64,000 nucleotides of DNA from Thalassoglobus neptunius (GCF_007859735.1 NZ_SIHI01000001.1:30748-94747), one strand, 5' to 3'. Numbered from the stretch's first letter, positions 46,109 through 56,514 are shown. Numbers and translations are program-made. Notes: a model not told the origin generated them from the letters alone.

Positions 46109-48379
46109 ATGTCTCGTTGCTCAGTCCTGCTCAGTGTTTTCACCGTTTTCGTCGCGACGTCCGCGCTCCCGGCGGCAAGTGTTCTTGTCGAGGCGGAGAG
46201 CTTCGACGAACCGGGTGGATGGAAACTCGATACACAATTCATTCGGGAAATGGGGTCGCCGTATCTCCTCGCTCACGGTTTAGGACGGCCAGTCAGCGAC
46301 GCAAAAACGACCATCACCGTTCCTGAAACCGGAACTTATCACGTTCATGTCCGAACGAAAGACTGGGTGGCGAGATGGAATGCTGAAGGCGCTCCCGGAC
46401 GGTTTCAGGTGTTGATTAACGGAGAGACTCTCGACGTCGATTTCGGATCGACCGGAGCCGAATGGTTCTGGCAACCCGGCGGAACCGTTGAACTGGAGAA
46501 AGGCGAAGTGACACTTACTCTTCGCGATCTCACCGGTTTCGACGGTCGCTGTGACGCGATCTACCTGTCGACTGAGGACAACGACACACCTCCCAATTCG
46601 GGGAGAATTCTCTCCGAGTGGCGACGCGAACAACTCAATTTGCCGAACGAACCGATTGTCGAATCGGGATACGATCTCGTTGTCATCGGTGGAGGCTATT
46701 CCGGAATGGGAGCTGCCATCTCCGCAGCCCGCTCCGGATGTCGCGTCGCATTGATTCAGGATCGCCCGGTGCTGGGTGGGAATGGATCGAGTGAAGTTCG
46801 CGTCTGGGCGATGGGGAACATTCGTCGCGGCAAGTATCCACGAATCGGTGAAATCGTCGAAGAATTCGCCGACAAAGCAACGAAGTCTCCCGGCACCTTC
46901 GAAGAGTTCGAAGATGCAAAGAAAGAAGCCCTTGTTCGGGCGGAGTCGAACATCGACCTGTTCCTGAATCATCATGCTTATCAAGTCGAAACGGATGGTG
47001 ATCATCTGACCGCTGTCTATGCTTTCGACACTCGAACAAGCGCTGATCGTCGGTTTGAAGGAACTCTCTTCTGCGACGCAACCGGTCACGGGACAATTGG
47101 ATTTTTGGCTGGCGCCGACTGGGATATGGAAAACGCGGGTCGGATGGGCATGAGTAACATGTGGGCCTGGGCGGAAGCGGATGAGAAGGTCAACTTTCCC
47201 GAAACGCCTTGGGCACTCGATCTGACGATGAAAGACTTTCCTTATCCGCGAGATCATCATGGTCAATGGTTCTGGGAAAGCGGATTCGACAAAGATGCAC
47301 TGGGCGACGCCGAAGCGATTCGCGACTGGAATCTGCGGGCTGTCTACGGTGCTTTCAACGCAATGAAGAATCGCGACGGAGCCAGCAAGCACGAAACAGC
47401 TTACCTGACATGGATGGCATACATCGGGGGGCCGCGTGAGTCGCGGCGTCTCATGGGGGATGTCATTCTCACCGCAGACGACATCACCGCCAAGAAAGAC
47501 TTTCCCGACGGATGTGTTCCGAGTACCTGGTCGATCGATTTACACTACCCCAAGCAGCAGTACGCGAAGAAGTATCCTGAGAACCCGTTTATTTCCGTTG
47601 CGGAACATGATCGATCAGTCGACCGAAATTACGGCTACCCCGTTCCTTACCGGTGTTTTTACTCACGCAACATCGACAATCTCTTCATGGCGGGGCGTTG
47701 TATCAGCGTCACTCACGAGGCACTCGGCACAGTTCGAGTCATGAAAACTTGTGGCATGATGGGTGAAGTGGTCGGCAAGGCCGCTTCGATCTGTGTTCTG
47801 AGAGACTGCTTTCCTCGCGATGTCTATGAGCGCTACTGGTCAGATCTCGACGTACTTCTGAAACTTCCCGGAAAAGCCTACCGACAGGATGTCGAAGGCG
47901 TATTTACGATCCCGGATGATGCCCTCCCACTGGCTGGTCCATTGGGACCTCCCAGCGGAATCGATCCGGCCAAACTGGAAGGTATCGTCATTGATGACCG
48001 AGATGCCCTCAAGACAGGTCACTGGACGGAAGGGACCGGCCTCAAACCGTATATCGCTTTCGGTTATGCTTATTCCACAGATCCGAAAGCGTCGCTGACG
48101 TATCGAGCCACTGCTCCCAAGTCGGGTGAGTACGAAGTTCGTCTCGCCTATCAACCTCATGAAAATCGAGGGGCTGAAGTTCCCGTGACGATTCATTCGC
48201 CAGCTTCGACTCAGTCCATTCAGGTGAACATGCAGAAACCGGCGCCGCACGACCACGGTTTCATTTCGATCGGAAATGTCCGACTCAAAGAGGGCGAAGA
48301 AATTTCAGTCGTTCTTCGAACCACTGGAGCGGGAGGAAATGTTCACGGAGATGCTGTGCAACTGATTCTCACTGATTGA
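46109..48379 (+). CDS. Secreted FAD-dependent oxidoreductase
   Basis: A signal peptide (LLSVFTVFVATSALPAAS) is followed by a beta-rich N-terminal domain (about 25-165, ending TLTLRDLTGFDGRCDAIYLS) that resembles a sugar-binding module. The FAD-binding core begins VVIGGGYSGMGAAISAARSG, then VLGGNGSSEVRVW and GRCISVTHEALGTVRVMKTC, as in the FAD_oxidored (PF12831) group. A second beta domain (about 640-755) ends the protein. The target is likely a polysaccharide or other extracellular compound. GAGGAA precedes the ATG at 46109; the upstream frame is rejected. Confidence 0.82.
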   Translation: MSRCSVLLSVFTVFVATSALPAASVLVEAESFDEPGGWKLDTQFIREMGSPYLLAHGLGRPVSDAKTTITVPETGTYHVHVRTKDWVARWNAEGAPGRFQVLINGETLDVDFGSTGAEWFWQPGGTVELEKGEVTLTLRDLTGFDGRCDAIYLSTEDNDTPPNSGRILSEWRREQLNLPNEPIVESGYDLVVIGGGYSGMGAAISAARSGCRVALIQDRPVLGGNGSSEVRVWAMGNIRRGKYPRIGEIVEEFADKATKSPGTFEEFEDAKKEALVRAESNIDLFLNHHAYQVETDGDHLTAVYAFDTRTSADRRFEGTLFCDATGHGTIGFLAGADWDMENAGRMGMSNMWAWAEADEKVNFPETPWALDLTMKDFPYPRDHHGQWFWESGFDKDALGDAEAIRDWNLRAVYGAFNAMKNRDGASKHETAYLTWMAYIGGPRESRRLMGDVILTADDITAKKDFPDGCVPSTWSIDLHYPKQQYAKKYPENPFISVAEHDRSVDRNYGYPVPYRCFYSRNIDNLFMAGRCISVTHEALGTVRVMKTCGMMGEVVGKAASICVLRDCFPRDVYERYWSDLDVLLKLPGKAYRQDVEGVFTIPDDALPLAGPLGPPSGIDPAKLEGIVIDDRDALKTGHWTEGTGLKPYIAFGYAYSTDPKASLTYRATAPKSGEYEVRLAYQPHENRGAEVPVTIHSPASTQSIQVNMQKPAPHDHGFISIGNVRLKEGEEISVVLRTTGAGGNVHGDAVQLILTD

Positions 48380-48694
48380 TCCATTTCGGCATTCGGTAGA
48401 CCACCCACAGACTGCCTCATCCGAAGCATTTGCACATTCGAAACTCTCCCCGAGTCTTCACCCGGTCCCCTGGAAGGTTTTTCTAAGAACTTCCTTACAA
48501 TCTGCGAAATTTGCTCAAGAAACGGCTTTCGGCTGATCTTGCCTTGATCGGACGAATTGTTTTATAAGCTTGAGGTCTCACAGCCATACACTTCATCAAG
48601 ACGAGCTGCTGCAGCTCCGTCCGCGGTGTTCTACCGCAAGATTTTGACTCCCAACTCTCGCCTCTCCGTTTGCCCCTCGATACGAGCGACAATC
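48380..48694. other. Intergenic stretch before the SH3-domain gene
   Basis: No gene is seen; the plus-strand frame from 48557 lacks a ribosome site and its sequence before 48695 is not protein-like. A run of TTTT near 48480 and an A/T-rich patch at 48550-48570 could be promoter parts. Confidence 0.35.
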
Positions 48695-49936
48695 ATGTTG
48701 CGTTTCCTGATCATGTGCTCCGTTCTCTCTCTGGCGGTCTCTCAGAGTACCTTCGCAGCGCAGAAATTCCCCTACGAAGCGACAGTCGTAAGCGACAAAG
48801 TCGAGGTTCGGTGCGGGCCCGGAACAAATTTCTACCCAACAGGTTACGTGAATCAGCAGGACTCGGTGACTGTTTACAGACACGATCACGGAGGCTGGTT
48901 TATGATCTCTCCCCCCAAAGGGAGTTTCAGCTGGATCGATGCCGCTCTCGTGGAACAGGATCGCCCGGATCATGGAATTATCCGTGTTGAACCAGTCGAC
49001 GGACGAGTCGCTCGAGCCATGGTCCGAATCGGTAGTTCGCTCAGCGACGATCACTCCTATTATGGACGAGAGTTGTCCAACGGGGACGAAGTGACCATCC
49101 TCGGCGAAAAAATGCTGGCAACCCAAAGAGGGTCGGTCCGGATGTTCAAAATCCGTCCGCCTCATCAGGAGTTCCGCTGGATCAAGGGAGAATATGTCGT
49201 CCCTGCCGATCAGCGAGCACAGAAAGAACTCGCACACGATCCCTATCAAATTCCCGTCGAGCACCGAGTTGCGGTCATTGAGAAACGAATCGAAGAAGAA
49301 GAACTCGCTCAGAAAATGGCTGAGAGAGAGCGTGCCTACCGAAAGGCCTTATACGACAAACTGGATGAAATCGATCGACGTTACGCAGAAATGATGGAAC
49401 TCGATCCCGGTCGATGGAACCTCGACGTTATCGAATGTGACTATCGCCAACTGGCCGAAAGAACAGACGAAACGGTTTCTGCACTTGTGGACAAACGCCT
49501 GGCTGTCATTGAAAGACGTCGGGGAATTTTGGCCCAGTACCAGAATTTTGTCCGCGTCTCCGCAGAAACATCGCGGCGAGACGAACAACTCGCTGCGGTT
49601 CAACTCGGTTACGAACACACCGGTCAACAAATGACGTCGAACCTGTCACATCAACGTGGTGTTCAGTCAGCGGCTCGCGAACCTGACGGCGTTCATCCAA
49701 GGTTGAACGGTGCGGGAATTGTGCAACCTTTGAACGGATCCGTGGGCGGACCATCGTATGCGTTGGTCGCTCCAAACGGAAAACTGCTCGCCTACCTTGA
49801 ACTCGGCCCGACTGTTCAAATCCAGCAGTGGGTCGGAAAGCCCTCCGGGATCGTGGGACAAAGACAATTCGACCCTCAATACGGAACCGATGTGATTAAG
49901 GTGCAACGAGTCGTTCCCGTCCGATTGACACAATAG
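48695..49936 (+). CDS. Exported protein with bacterial SH3 domain and coiled coil
   Basis: The start at 48695 gives a signal peptide (LRFLIMCSVLSLAVSQSTFAA). A bacterial SH3 (SH3_3) domain follows, with VVSDKVEVRCGPGTNFYPTGYV and WIDAALVE, and a second similar repeat is likely at about 90-160 (GRVARAMVRIGSS). A long charged coiled coil (IEKRIEEEELAQKMAERERAYRK, about 175-290) leads into a less ordered end. Such proteins usually bind peptidoglycan or other envelope parts. The frame upstream to 48557 is rejected for lack of a ribosome site. Confidence 0.78.
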   Translation: MLRFLIMCSVLSLAVSQSTFAAQKFPYEATVVSDKVEVRCGPGTNFYPTGYVNQQDSVTVYRHDHGGWFMISPPKGSFSWIDAALVEQDRPDHGIIRVEPVDGRVARAMVRIGSSLSDDHSYYGRELSNGDEVTILGEKMLATQRGSVRMFKIRPPHQEFRWIKGEYVVPADQRAQKELAHDPYQIPVEHRVAVIEKRIEEEELAQKMAERERAYRKALYDKLDEIDRRYAEMMELDPGRWNLDVIECDYRQLAERTDETVSALVDKRLAVIERRRGILAQYQNFVRVSAETSRRDEQLAAVQLGYEHTGQQMTSNLSHQRGVQSAAREPDGVHPRLNGAGIVQPLNGSVGGPSYALVAPNGKLLAYLELGPTVQIQQWVGKPSGIVGQRQFDPQYGTDVIKVQRVVPVRLTQ

Positions 49937-49978
49937 TCCACTCTTGTCGTCTCTTTCCTTCTTCGGTTCGGATGAGAT

Positions 49979-50332
49979 TTACGCTCCCGACACGAGAAGG
50001 GTTTCGAGACCGCGATTGATCTCTCCCCGGCTGAGGACAAAATCACAGCCCGCAGAACGAGCGGCCGCAAGACGATCCGTCTGAACATGCGGACCGAAGG
50101 CGACGATCTTTGCCGAAGTCGCATTCCGAAGCGCTGCCAAATCAACTCCTGAGAGCTCAAGATCCACCACGACCCAGCGGATCTGCTGAGACCCAAGCTC
50201 TTTCATTGCACTCGTCTGGCCGAGGCACGTTCGCGGAACGCACCCCGCCCGTTGTGCCGCTCCGTTCAACTGGCTGGAGAACATCAAATCGTTACACAGG
50301 ATCAGTGTGTCGGGAGCGGGCTTCTCAGACAT
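49979..50332 (-). CDS. Stand-alone receiver-like domain protein
   Basis: The 117 residues have the alternating pattern of a CheY-like fold (LILCNDLMFSSQLN, WVVVDLELSGVDL, AKIVAFGPHVQ, CDFVLSRGEI). One Asp lies where the phosphoacceptor is expected, in VVVDLELSG, but the acidic pair at the start is reduced to one Asp (ILCNDL), and the Lys switch is replaced (LSRGE). It could be a phosphorylation-independent receiver. No kinase is adjacent. Confidence 0.65.
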   Translation of the reverse strand: MSEKPAPDTLILCNDLMFSSQLNGAAQRAGCVPRTCLGQTSAMKELGSQQIRWVVVDLELSGVDLAALRNATSAKIVAFGPHVQTDRLAAARSAGCDFVLSRGEINRGLETLLVSGA

Positions 50333-50465
50333 GGCAATTCTTGGAGTTAATAAACAGGACAGCGATTCTCATTGAACCGCATTCTTATGGATGCGAACGA
50401 CTTCTCACACGGTCAAACGTCATTCGGAACAAAGATCTCCGGCTGATCGGCTGACCGAACAAGTC

Positions 50466-52340
50466 TTACTCCCGGTCCACGGAGATCGACTCAGCGTAAT
50501 CGAGTTCACCGGTTCGACCGTCGTAGTATTGAAAGATTACTTGCGGATGCGGATAAGCGACCCATCGTTCGTCGCCCAACTTCTGCGGTATATTGAAGAC
50601 GTTGTTGATTTGCACAACACAGTATTTCGGATAGAGACGTTCCAGACGATCGAGATCCGGAAGAATATAGCTGCTCCATCGGATATCGCATTCACGCGGA
50701 CCAAACTTAAACTTCCCAGTCGCTGGACGATTACTTTCATCGAGCTCTGGAACATGATTCACGCTGTTGTGTGGACCGCAACAAAATTCCCAGATGTCGT
50801 CGGTAATCTTGATAGCGAAGCTGTTGTGCAGATCCCCCGTCATCACAAACACTTTCTTGCCAAGCTTCTCCCATTCGCTGATCAGCAACTCTCGCTCATC
50901 GAAGAAACCGGTCCATGCTTCCTCTTTGTTTTCTGCATCAAACTCAAAGCCCCCTGCCCCGGAGTGCGGAATCATAAATGGAACTGTGGACACGACAAAG
51001 AAAAAGTCCGCGTCACTCTCTTTCATTGACTTTAGCAGCCACTCACGTTGAGCCTTACCCAACATCGAAACACCGGGCTTATCTCGTTCGCGAATGTCGT
51101 GCATATCGCGATCGCCTCTTGTATCGAGAATAAAGAATTCACAATTCGAAACTCTCAGTTTCCCGAAACTCCGACGGCCAATCGAATAGCTAATGTCATC
51201 ATCATCGACTTTAGCAGGCATGTGAAGTTTCAAGGTATGAGCGTCCACGACTTCGATGATGTCGTAGACATACGAGTTCTGATGCCCTTCGTCATTGTCG
51301 TACTGAAGATCATTCACGCCCGCTTCCGGTGTCCCCCAATGGACATGCAAGGTCAACATCTCATCGACAGGAACCTTGGTGAAATCAGCCTGAGGATCGA
51401 CCAGCAAATCGCTTCCCGCTTTCATGCTGGCTTTTCCGTAGTGGATCGGATGTTCGAATTCCATGGGATTCGCCCAACCGAGATAATCAAACCATGCTTG
51501 AGTCCCGATATCTCGAAACACCGTCCGGCGATGCCGTTTCCCTGCTTCGGCTGAACCCCAGATATCGTTCACTAACTCGTGATCGTCGAATGTAAACATG
51601 CTCGGCACCTGGCGATGCCATTTCGCGAGTTCAACTCCGCGATCAAGATAAAGCTTGTAATTCTCCCAAACCCCGACAATCGTCGGCATAATTTCAACAG
51701 TCAGGGGATAGTCATCAACACCCTGAGTTAACCGCCAAGCTTCCGGAGGAAATTCGCGAAGTTCTTCGTAGAGCCAGTCTCCGTTCATAATATGAAAGTT
51801 GATTTTATCTGCCCAGTCTTCGTTTAGGTGTTCATAAGTTATCGCACGATGTCCCGAACCATGAAGAGGGTTTTGATTCGCACATGAGCCGATCTGAAAC
51901 CGAAAGTTAAAGAGACCTTCGGGATTATATTTCTCGTTGTAAGTATCTTCCGATTGCGGCAGCGTCAGAAACGATCCCGGCCACCCATGCGGACGCCCAT
52001 TCACCCAAATCTGATAGTAGTAGCGAGTGTTCGACTTGAGGTTCTTGAGCTGAGCAACTCCCGTATTGTCACGTTCAATGAGCGTTTCGGCAGGCTCACT
52101 GACCTGATCAAGAACATCTGGTTCAACACCAAAATGCACTTCGAATTCCCCCGGGTCGGACGTACGTCCCCAGACAGACATCGAAGTCGCTTCCGGCTTG
52201 CCGAGCATGGGACCATGCGTCAAACGAATCGGGTCGCGTTCGGCAATCGCTACCGAACTCATCAAACTCATACCGATGGCAACGACTGCAAATAGAGCAG
52301 TCGAACGCTTTGTGCTGATGCAGGAATTGGTCAAACGCAT
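50466..52340 (-). CDS. Exported PhoD-like metallophosphatase
   Basis: The start at 52340 gives a signal peptide (STALFAVVAIGMSLMSSVAIAE), with AAGGA six bases upstream. The N-terminal fibronectin-like part (about 35-130, with GPMLGKPEATSMSVWGRTS) is typical of PhoD proteins. Metal-binding marks of the core are NGDWLYEEL, TFDDHELVND, and VMTGDLHNSFAIKI. It should release phosphate from esters or polymers in the periplasm. The longer open frame to 52391 is rejected. The 624-residue length exceeds short PhoD forms. Confidence 0.82.
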   Translation of the reverse strand: MRLTNSCISTKRSTALFAVVAIGMSLMSSVAIAERDPIRLTHGPMLGKPEATSMSVWGRTSDPGEFEVHFGVEPDVLDQVSEPAETLIERDNTGVAQLKNLKSNTRYYYQIWVNGRPHGWPGSFLTLPQSEDTYNEKYNPEGLFNFRFQIGSCANQNPLHGSGHRAITYEHLNEDWADKINFHIMNGDWLYEELREFPPEAWRLTQGVDDYPLTVEIMPTIVGVWENYKLYLDRGVELAKWHRQVPSMFTFDDHELVNDIWGSAEAGKRHRRTVFRDIGTQAWFDYLGWANPMEFEHPIHYGKASMKAGSDLLVDPQADFTKVPVDEMLTLHVHWGTPEAGVNDLQYDNDEGHQNSYVYDIIEVVDAHTLKLHMPAKVDDDDISYSIGRRSFGKLRVSNCEFFILDTRGDRDMHDIRERDKPGVSMLGKAQREWLLKSMKESDADFFFVVSTVPFMIPHSGAGGFEFDAENKEEAWTGFFDERELLISEWEKLGKKVFVMTGDLHNSFAIKITDDIWEFCCGPHNSVNHVPELDESNRPATGKFKFGPRECDIRWSSYILPDLDRLERLYPKYCVVQINNVFNIPQKLGDERWVAYPHPQVIFQYYDGRTGELDYAESISVDRE

Positions 52341-52431
52341 ACTTCTTCCTTGTCCAGATGTAAATGTCATAGTCTCGTTTGTACTTGTCACGAACGGACT
52401 TGTAAATTCAACCGAAGCCGCCGCCGCTCGA

Positions 52432-53886
52432 TCAAAGAACCGGTCCTAACATGGCGATGGTATTATTCCAGAGACGCCGCTTCATCGACCAGTTCGCAAC
52501 TGCTTCACGTGTCACTTCATGAGAATGGCCGAGGTAACTCGATTGCCGCTTACGCATCTCAGCTGTCATATCGGAATCGTGGATGAGAATATTATTCTCG
52601 TAATTCAACTCGAAGCTCCTTCGGTCCATATTCGCCGAGCCAATGAGTGTAACGATCCCATCTAGAGTTAAAGACTTTGTGTGAAGAAGTCCTCCTTCGT
52701 ACTCAAAGATCTTAACGCCTGCCTCGAGAAGTTCTGCGTAATAGCTGTGACTTGCCGCCTCCACAATCCAGGAGTCGTTTCGGGCAGGAAAAACAATCGT
52801 CGTGTCAACGCCTCGTCGAGCACTGGAACACAACGCCGTTTGCATTGCTTCATCAGGAACATAATAGGGAGTCGTCATCACAAGTTCCCGCTCAGCGGAA
52901 TACATGAGTGATTCGAACACTTCAGGCATCGCCGAGTGGCGGACTGTTGGCCCGGTTCCGATCACTTGCGCCTCGAAACCGGATTGAGATTCCGGAAGAG
53001 GAGCACGCAGAATGTCAGAAAGATCCTCGTCGACCTGTTCCATCCAGTCGCAGGCAAAGAGGTACTGATTCTGACGGACGATCGGCCCCTCAAACCTCAT
53101 CACGGCATCAACCCACGGGGCGAATTTGGCTTTGACCCGGAACTCGGGGTCAGCGCAGTTTTGACTTCCGCAATACGTAATCGAATTGTCAATGACGACG
53201 ATCTTTCTGTGATTTCTCAGATCGATCCGGCCTCGAAGTGGTCTAAGCAACGGGTTACCAATGGGAAGAGCCGTTGCCAGATGGACACCAGCTTTTCGCA
53301 TTTCTTTCCAGTGACGGGAATCGATCAGCGATCGCGAACCAAGCCCATCAGCCATCGCACGACAAACCACTCCTCGGCCCGCAACTTGCTTGAGGGCTTC
53401 AATCACCTTCACGCCATTCCCGTCCGTCAGCCAGATATAAAAAGCGATGTGCACATGCTCTTTCGCTGCATGAATATCCTCGACGAGGGACTCGATCGTC
53501 GCATTCGAATCAGGAAGCAAACGGGCCTGATTCCCAGCGACCGGCTCGAACCCATTCACCGACCTTCCGACCTTGAAGAGTTGATTGACACGCGGCGGAA
53601 TCTCAGCGTCGGGCTCTGGCGACAGGGCTCCGGGAATGTCGCTGAGCGGAGGAAGTTCTGTCAGGATCTTTCTGGCTCGCTTTGCTCGTTCATGTCCGAT
53701 ATTGGTTTCCCCGAAGAGCAGATAGGCAAGAATTCCAAAAAACGGAAGCACCATAATCACGACAATCCAGGCCACGCGAGAAGCTGGTTCGCGATGCGGT
53801 CTCAGCAACGCTCTTCCGACAAAGAAGAGATGCAGGAGAAAAACGAGAAGCGTCCAGAGGGCAGTGAGAAGCGATGAAAATGTCAT
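52432..53886 (-). CDS. cls: Cardiolipin synthase (PLD type)
   Basis: Two N-terminal membrane segments (LLTALWTLLVFLLHLFFVGRAL, VAWIVVIMVLPFFGILAYLLF) precede two phospholipase-D modules. Each has an HxKx4D motif: HRKIVVID in the first, followed by GSQNC, and HTKSLTLD in the second, followed by GSANMDRRSF. The enzyme joins two phosphatidylglycerols or related lipids into cardiolipin at the inner membrane. The length of 484 residues is standard. A gap of 90 bases separates it from the phosphatase gene. Confidence 0.93.
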   Translation of the reverse strand: MTFSSLLTALWTLLVFLLHLFFVGRALLRPHREPASRVAWIVVIMVLPFFGILAYLLFGETNIGHERAKRARKILTELPPLSDIPGALSPEPDAEIPPRVNQLFKVGRSVNGFEPVAGNQARLLPDSNATIESLVEDIHAAKEHVHIAFYIWLTDGNGVKVIEALKQVAGRGVVCRAMADGLGSRSLIDSRHWKEMRKAGVHLATALPIGNPLLRPLRGRIDLRNHRKIVVIDNSITYCGSQNCADPEFRVKAKFAPWVDAVMRFEGPIVRQNQYLFACDWMEQVDEDLSDILRAPLPESQSGFEAQVIGTGPTVRHSAMPEVFESLMYSAERELVMTTPYYVPDEAMQTALCSSARRGVDTTIVFPARNDSWIVEAASHSYYAELLEAGVKIFEYEGGLLHTKSLTLDGIVTLIGSANMDRRSFELNYENNILIHDSDMTAEMRKRQSSYLGHSHEVTREAVANWSMKRRLWNNTIAMLGPVL

Positions 53887-54153
53887 TGAGTTGGATCAAG
53901 GTTGTGACGACACGAACAAGAAACACAAATCCTGAGGACCGGAAACCTCTATGGGTGAGGCGAGATGATAGGCCATGACCGAAGGTCCTGACGAGCCTGC
54001 GACGGAATCCTTTATTCTCGATCTCCCAGGAACAACGCTGCTCAGCTTGTGACTCGACAGACGCATTGCCACTCCTACCACTGGCCATCGCTCAGGATGT
54101 CGTTTGGAATCCATCGATCCCCAGTAGCAAGAGCGTCAAGAATTCGACAGTGA

Positions 54154-55365
54154 TCACACCTTCTGATTTCCGACACGTTGACCGTAAGCCCTCGCAACGG
54201 GATTCGCGGACAGTCCGTGCAACACGATACTCAACACAACTGTCCAGGCGGCCGTTGAAACAACCACTTCCCCGCCCGGAATCTCTGCATCAGCAACCAT
54301 GACTGCAAACACGATGCTTGCCAACCCACGCGGTCCAAACCATCCGAGAAACAAGCGCGTATCAAGTCTGAGCTGCAATCCGACCACACTTAAAAAGACC
54401 GGAAGAATACGAACAACGGTGAGGCTCCCAATCGCGTAGACGAAGACCTGCCACGACAGCCCGTCAAACGGAAATCCAAACAGCAATGTTCCGAACAAAA
54501 ACCAGGTGATCAACGCGAGAGCATCTCCAGTCCCTTCGGCAGCTTCGAGCAAAGCCTGCTTGTGTGATCGCGTCAATGCTCCAAATGTCATTCCGCCGAC
54601 GAAACTCGCGATGAACCCGCTTCCTCCCAGCCATTGAGCCGACGCAAAACAAAGCAACGCCAGTGCAACGACGGGAATCTGCATCCACGACCCCTCAGTC
54701 AGGTTCCGTTTCTGACTGAACTGGACAGCGTGACTTCCCAGAAAACCGAGGCCCAGCCCGATCGCTCCGCCAATTCCAATGGCTTTCAACGCCAGCAGTG
54801 CCCCGTCGCTCAGAACACTCCAGCCATCCGTCTCGCCGGCAGCCATCGACAAGAACAACAACAGAACCGGGACACAAATCCCGTCATTCAGTCCACTTTC
54901 GACGTTCAAACTCTCGCGAACAGCTTCCGGGACCTTGGGATTGGTCACCACTGCCTGACCAAGTGCTGCATCGGTCGGCGCCAACATCGTCGCGAGCAAT
55001 GCCAGCGAGAAAAAACCTGAGTTCGGAAACAGAAGGACTGCCAGCCCGAATCCGCACAAAATCGTCAACGGGAGCCCGATGAGTAACAAGCGCGCTGGAA
55101 TGAATTCGAATCGCCTCAAGACGCTGAGATTCGAAGTGGCCGAGTCCGTGAACAACACCACCGCCAGGGTGATCTCTGCCAGCCATCGCATCCCCTGGCT
55201 GCCGAAGTTGAATTCCACAAACCCGAATCCATCCGGCCCAAGCAGCAGCCCGATGGTGACATAAACCAGAGCACCGTTTACCGGTGTTCGCTCTGCACGT
55301 GTGGCGACCAGGCTATAAGCGAACGCAAACGCAGCCGATACCATCAGGACTTGGTATTCGTTCAT
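54154..55365 (-). CDS. Na+/H+ antiporter (NhaP/CPA1-like)
   Basis: The 403 residues form eleven or twelve membrane segments. The ion-site signatures are LATMLAPTDAALGQAVV in segment 4-5 and LNVESGLNDGICVPVLL in segment 6, as in CPA1-type exchangers. A conserved RGLASIVFA lies in the C-terminal part. It lacks a long cytoplasmic regulatory tail. It should extrude Na+ or K+ in exchange for protons. It starts with GTC-rich upstream DNA and no clear strong ribosome site. Confidence 0.86.
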   Translation of the reverse strand: MNEYQVLMVSAAFAFAYSLVATRAERTPVNGALVYVTIGLLLGPDGFGFVEFNFGSQGMRWLAEITLAVVLFTDSATSNLSVLRRFEFIPARLLLIGLPLTILCGFGLAVLLFPNSGFFSLALLATMLAPTDAALGQAVVTNPKVPEAVRESLNVESGLNDGICVPVLLLFLSMAAGETDGWSVLSDGALLALKAIGIGGAIGLGLGFLGSHAVQFSQKRNLTEGSWMQIPVVALALLCFASAQWLGGSGFIASFVGGMTFGALTRSHKQALLEAAEGTGDALALITWFLFGTLLFGFPFDGLSWQVFVYAIGSLTVVRILPVFLSVVGLQLRLDTRLFLGWFGPRGLASIVFAVMVADAEIPGGEVVVSTAAWTVVLSIVLHGLSANPVARAYGQRVGNQKV

Positions 55366-55713
55366 GACTTTGACAGTCTTTCCAAGGCGATCCGCCTGGC
55401 GATTCCACGACGAAGGAAATTTCGAACGTCCTCCGGCGAAACGTCACACTGAATAAATTCACACTTCAGAAAGATACCGTGACTGGAACGCGATACCAAA
55501 CGACGCGCGGCCACTCTGCTTCGAACTCACCGATCCTGAGACATCTCGTCACGCTCGCGGAATCGAATCCTCGCCTTCAAATGCAGCATAAACCATTGCC
55601 GTCTCCCACCGAATTACCACTGGAAAAATGCCAATAAAGAAGCACCGCAGGAAGAGGGTTCCTGCGGTGCTTCAACAGAGCTCAAAGCTGATTCGCGGTA
55701 AGTGCGCGGGTGC
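55366..55713. other. Intergenic region with the PRC-gene terminator
   Basis: The region holds no gene and ends in the 15-bp hairpin at 55639-55673. The rest shows no repeat or RNA. Confidence 0.4.
55639..55673 (-). terminator. Terminator of the PRC-barrel gene
   Basis: A 15-bp perfect stem (GAAGCACCGCAGGAA with its complement), five-base loop, followed on the minus strand by TTTATTGGCATTTTT. It sits 41 bases after the stop at 55714. Confidence 0.85.
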
Positions 55714-56079
55714 TTACACTTCCCAATAGTGTGGGGCTTCGAAGTGGGCATGGGTCGCCGTTTCCCATTGCGAATCGGCCATGTTTGGCCAATTGTCCTT
55801 ATCGAACCCGCGAGATTCTTCGAACACGTCCTTCGAAGCATTCAGCCGCATGCACTCGTCTTGCGTGTCGAGTTCCAGTGCAGTCATCGGAATCGCGAAC
55901 AATTTGTTCCCGAACCCCAGAAAACCGCCTGATGACATCACAACGTAAGCCACTCGACCGGTCGAGCAGTCAATCATGATCTCATGGACAGTCCCAAGAG
56001 TTTCGTCTTGACGATTCTTGATGTCGTCCCCAATCACTGATGAACCGGACATTGGTTGGCGTGCAAGAGTGGTAGCCAT
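55714..56079 (-). CDS. PRC-barrel domain protein
   Basis: The 121-residue protein shows a PRC barrel (GSSVIGDDIKNRQDETLGTVHEIMID, GRVAYVVMSSGGFLGFGNKLFAIP, about residues 12-75). Such domains act in RNA processing or electron-transfer complexes, and stand-alone copies are often stress-induced. The tail (WPNMADSQWETATHAHFEAPHYWEV) is typical of a family found in planctomycetes and proteobacteria. GGGAG lies about ten bases before the ATG. It has a strong terminator. Confidence 0.85.
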   Translation of the reverse strand: MATTLARQPMSGSSVIGDDIKNRQDETLGTVHEIMIDCSTGRVAYVVMSSGGFLGFGNKLFAIPMTALELDTQDECMRLNASKDVFEESRGFDKDNWPNMADSQWETATHAHFEAPHYWEV

Positions 56080-56361
56080 TCATTTCTCCCTTTTAAGTAG
56101 TAGAGGTTTTCGACCAGGAAGAACGTCCATTTCTTCCACCACTCCATCACGTTGCACATCCCGTGCCACCTACACATCGCCACTCAGAACCGGTTATAGA
56201 GCCAAACAATCTACAGAGGCTTCGACGACGAACTTGAATGAGTTCCCATCGTTCAACCTGCGCCGCAGGACACCATCGGTACCCGATTCCTATTTACAAC
56301 GAAGCGATATCACTGTTCTGCATCCCTGAACCATAGTACTTTCTATATTTAGACTTACGTT

Positions 56362-56514
56362 TGCATTGTTGAAAACATCTCTGGAATCTGAGATGAGAAT
56401 GCGCTAAAATCTGGTGATGAGTGATTCCCCACGAACGAATGTGTTGTTGGAAGTGGCAAAGCTGTCGCTTCGGATTGGACGCAAGTATGTCGAGCCGTAT
56501 TCGCATGCGAAGAG
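56362..56514 (+). mobile_element. Truncated end of the 954-bp IS (IS fragment 1)
   Basis: The 153 bp are identical to the reverse complement of the right end of the intact IS (62935-63087), starting with the terminal TGCATTGTTGAAAACA. They contain the first 33 codons of its transposase from ATG 56417 (MSDSPRTNVLLEVAKLSLRI). The similarity stops abruptly at 56514, where a second IS fragment begins. Confidence 0.9.
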
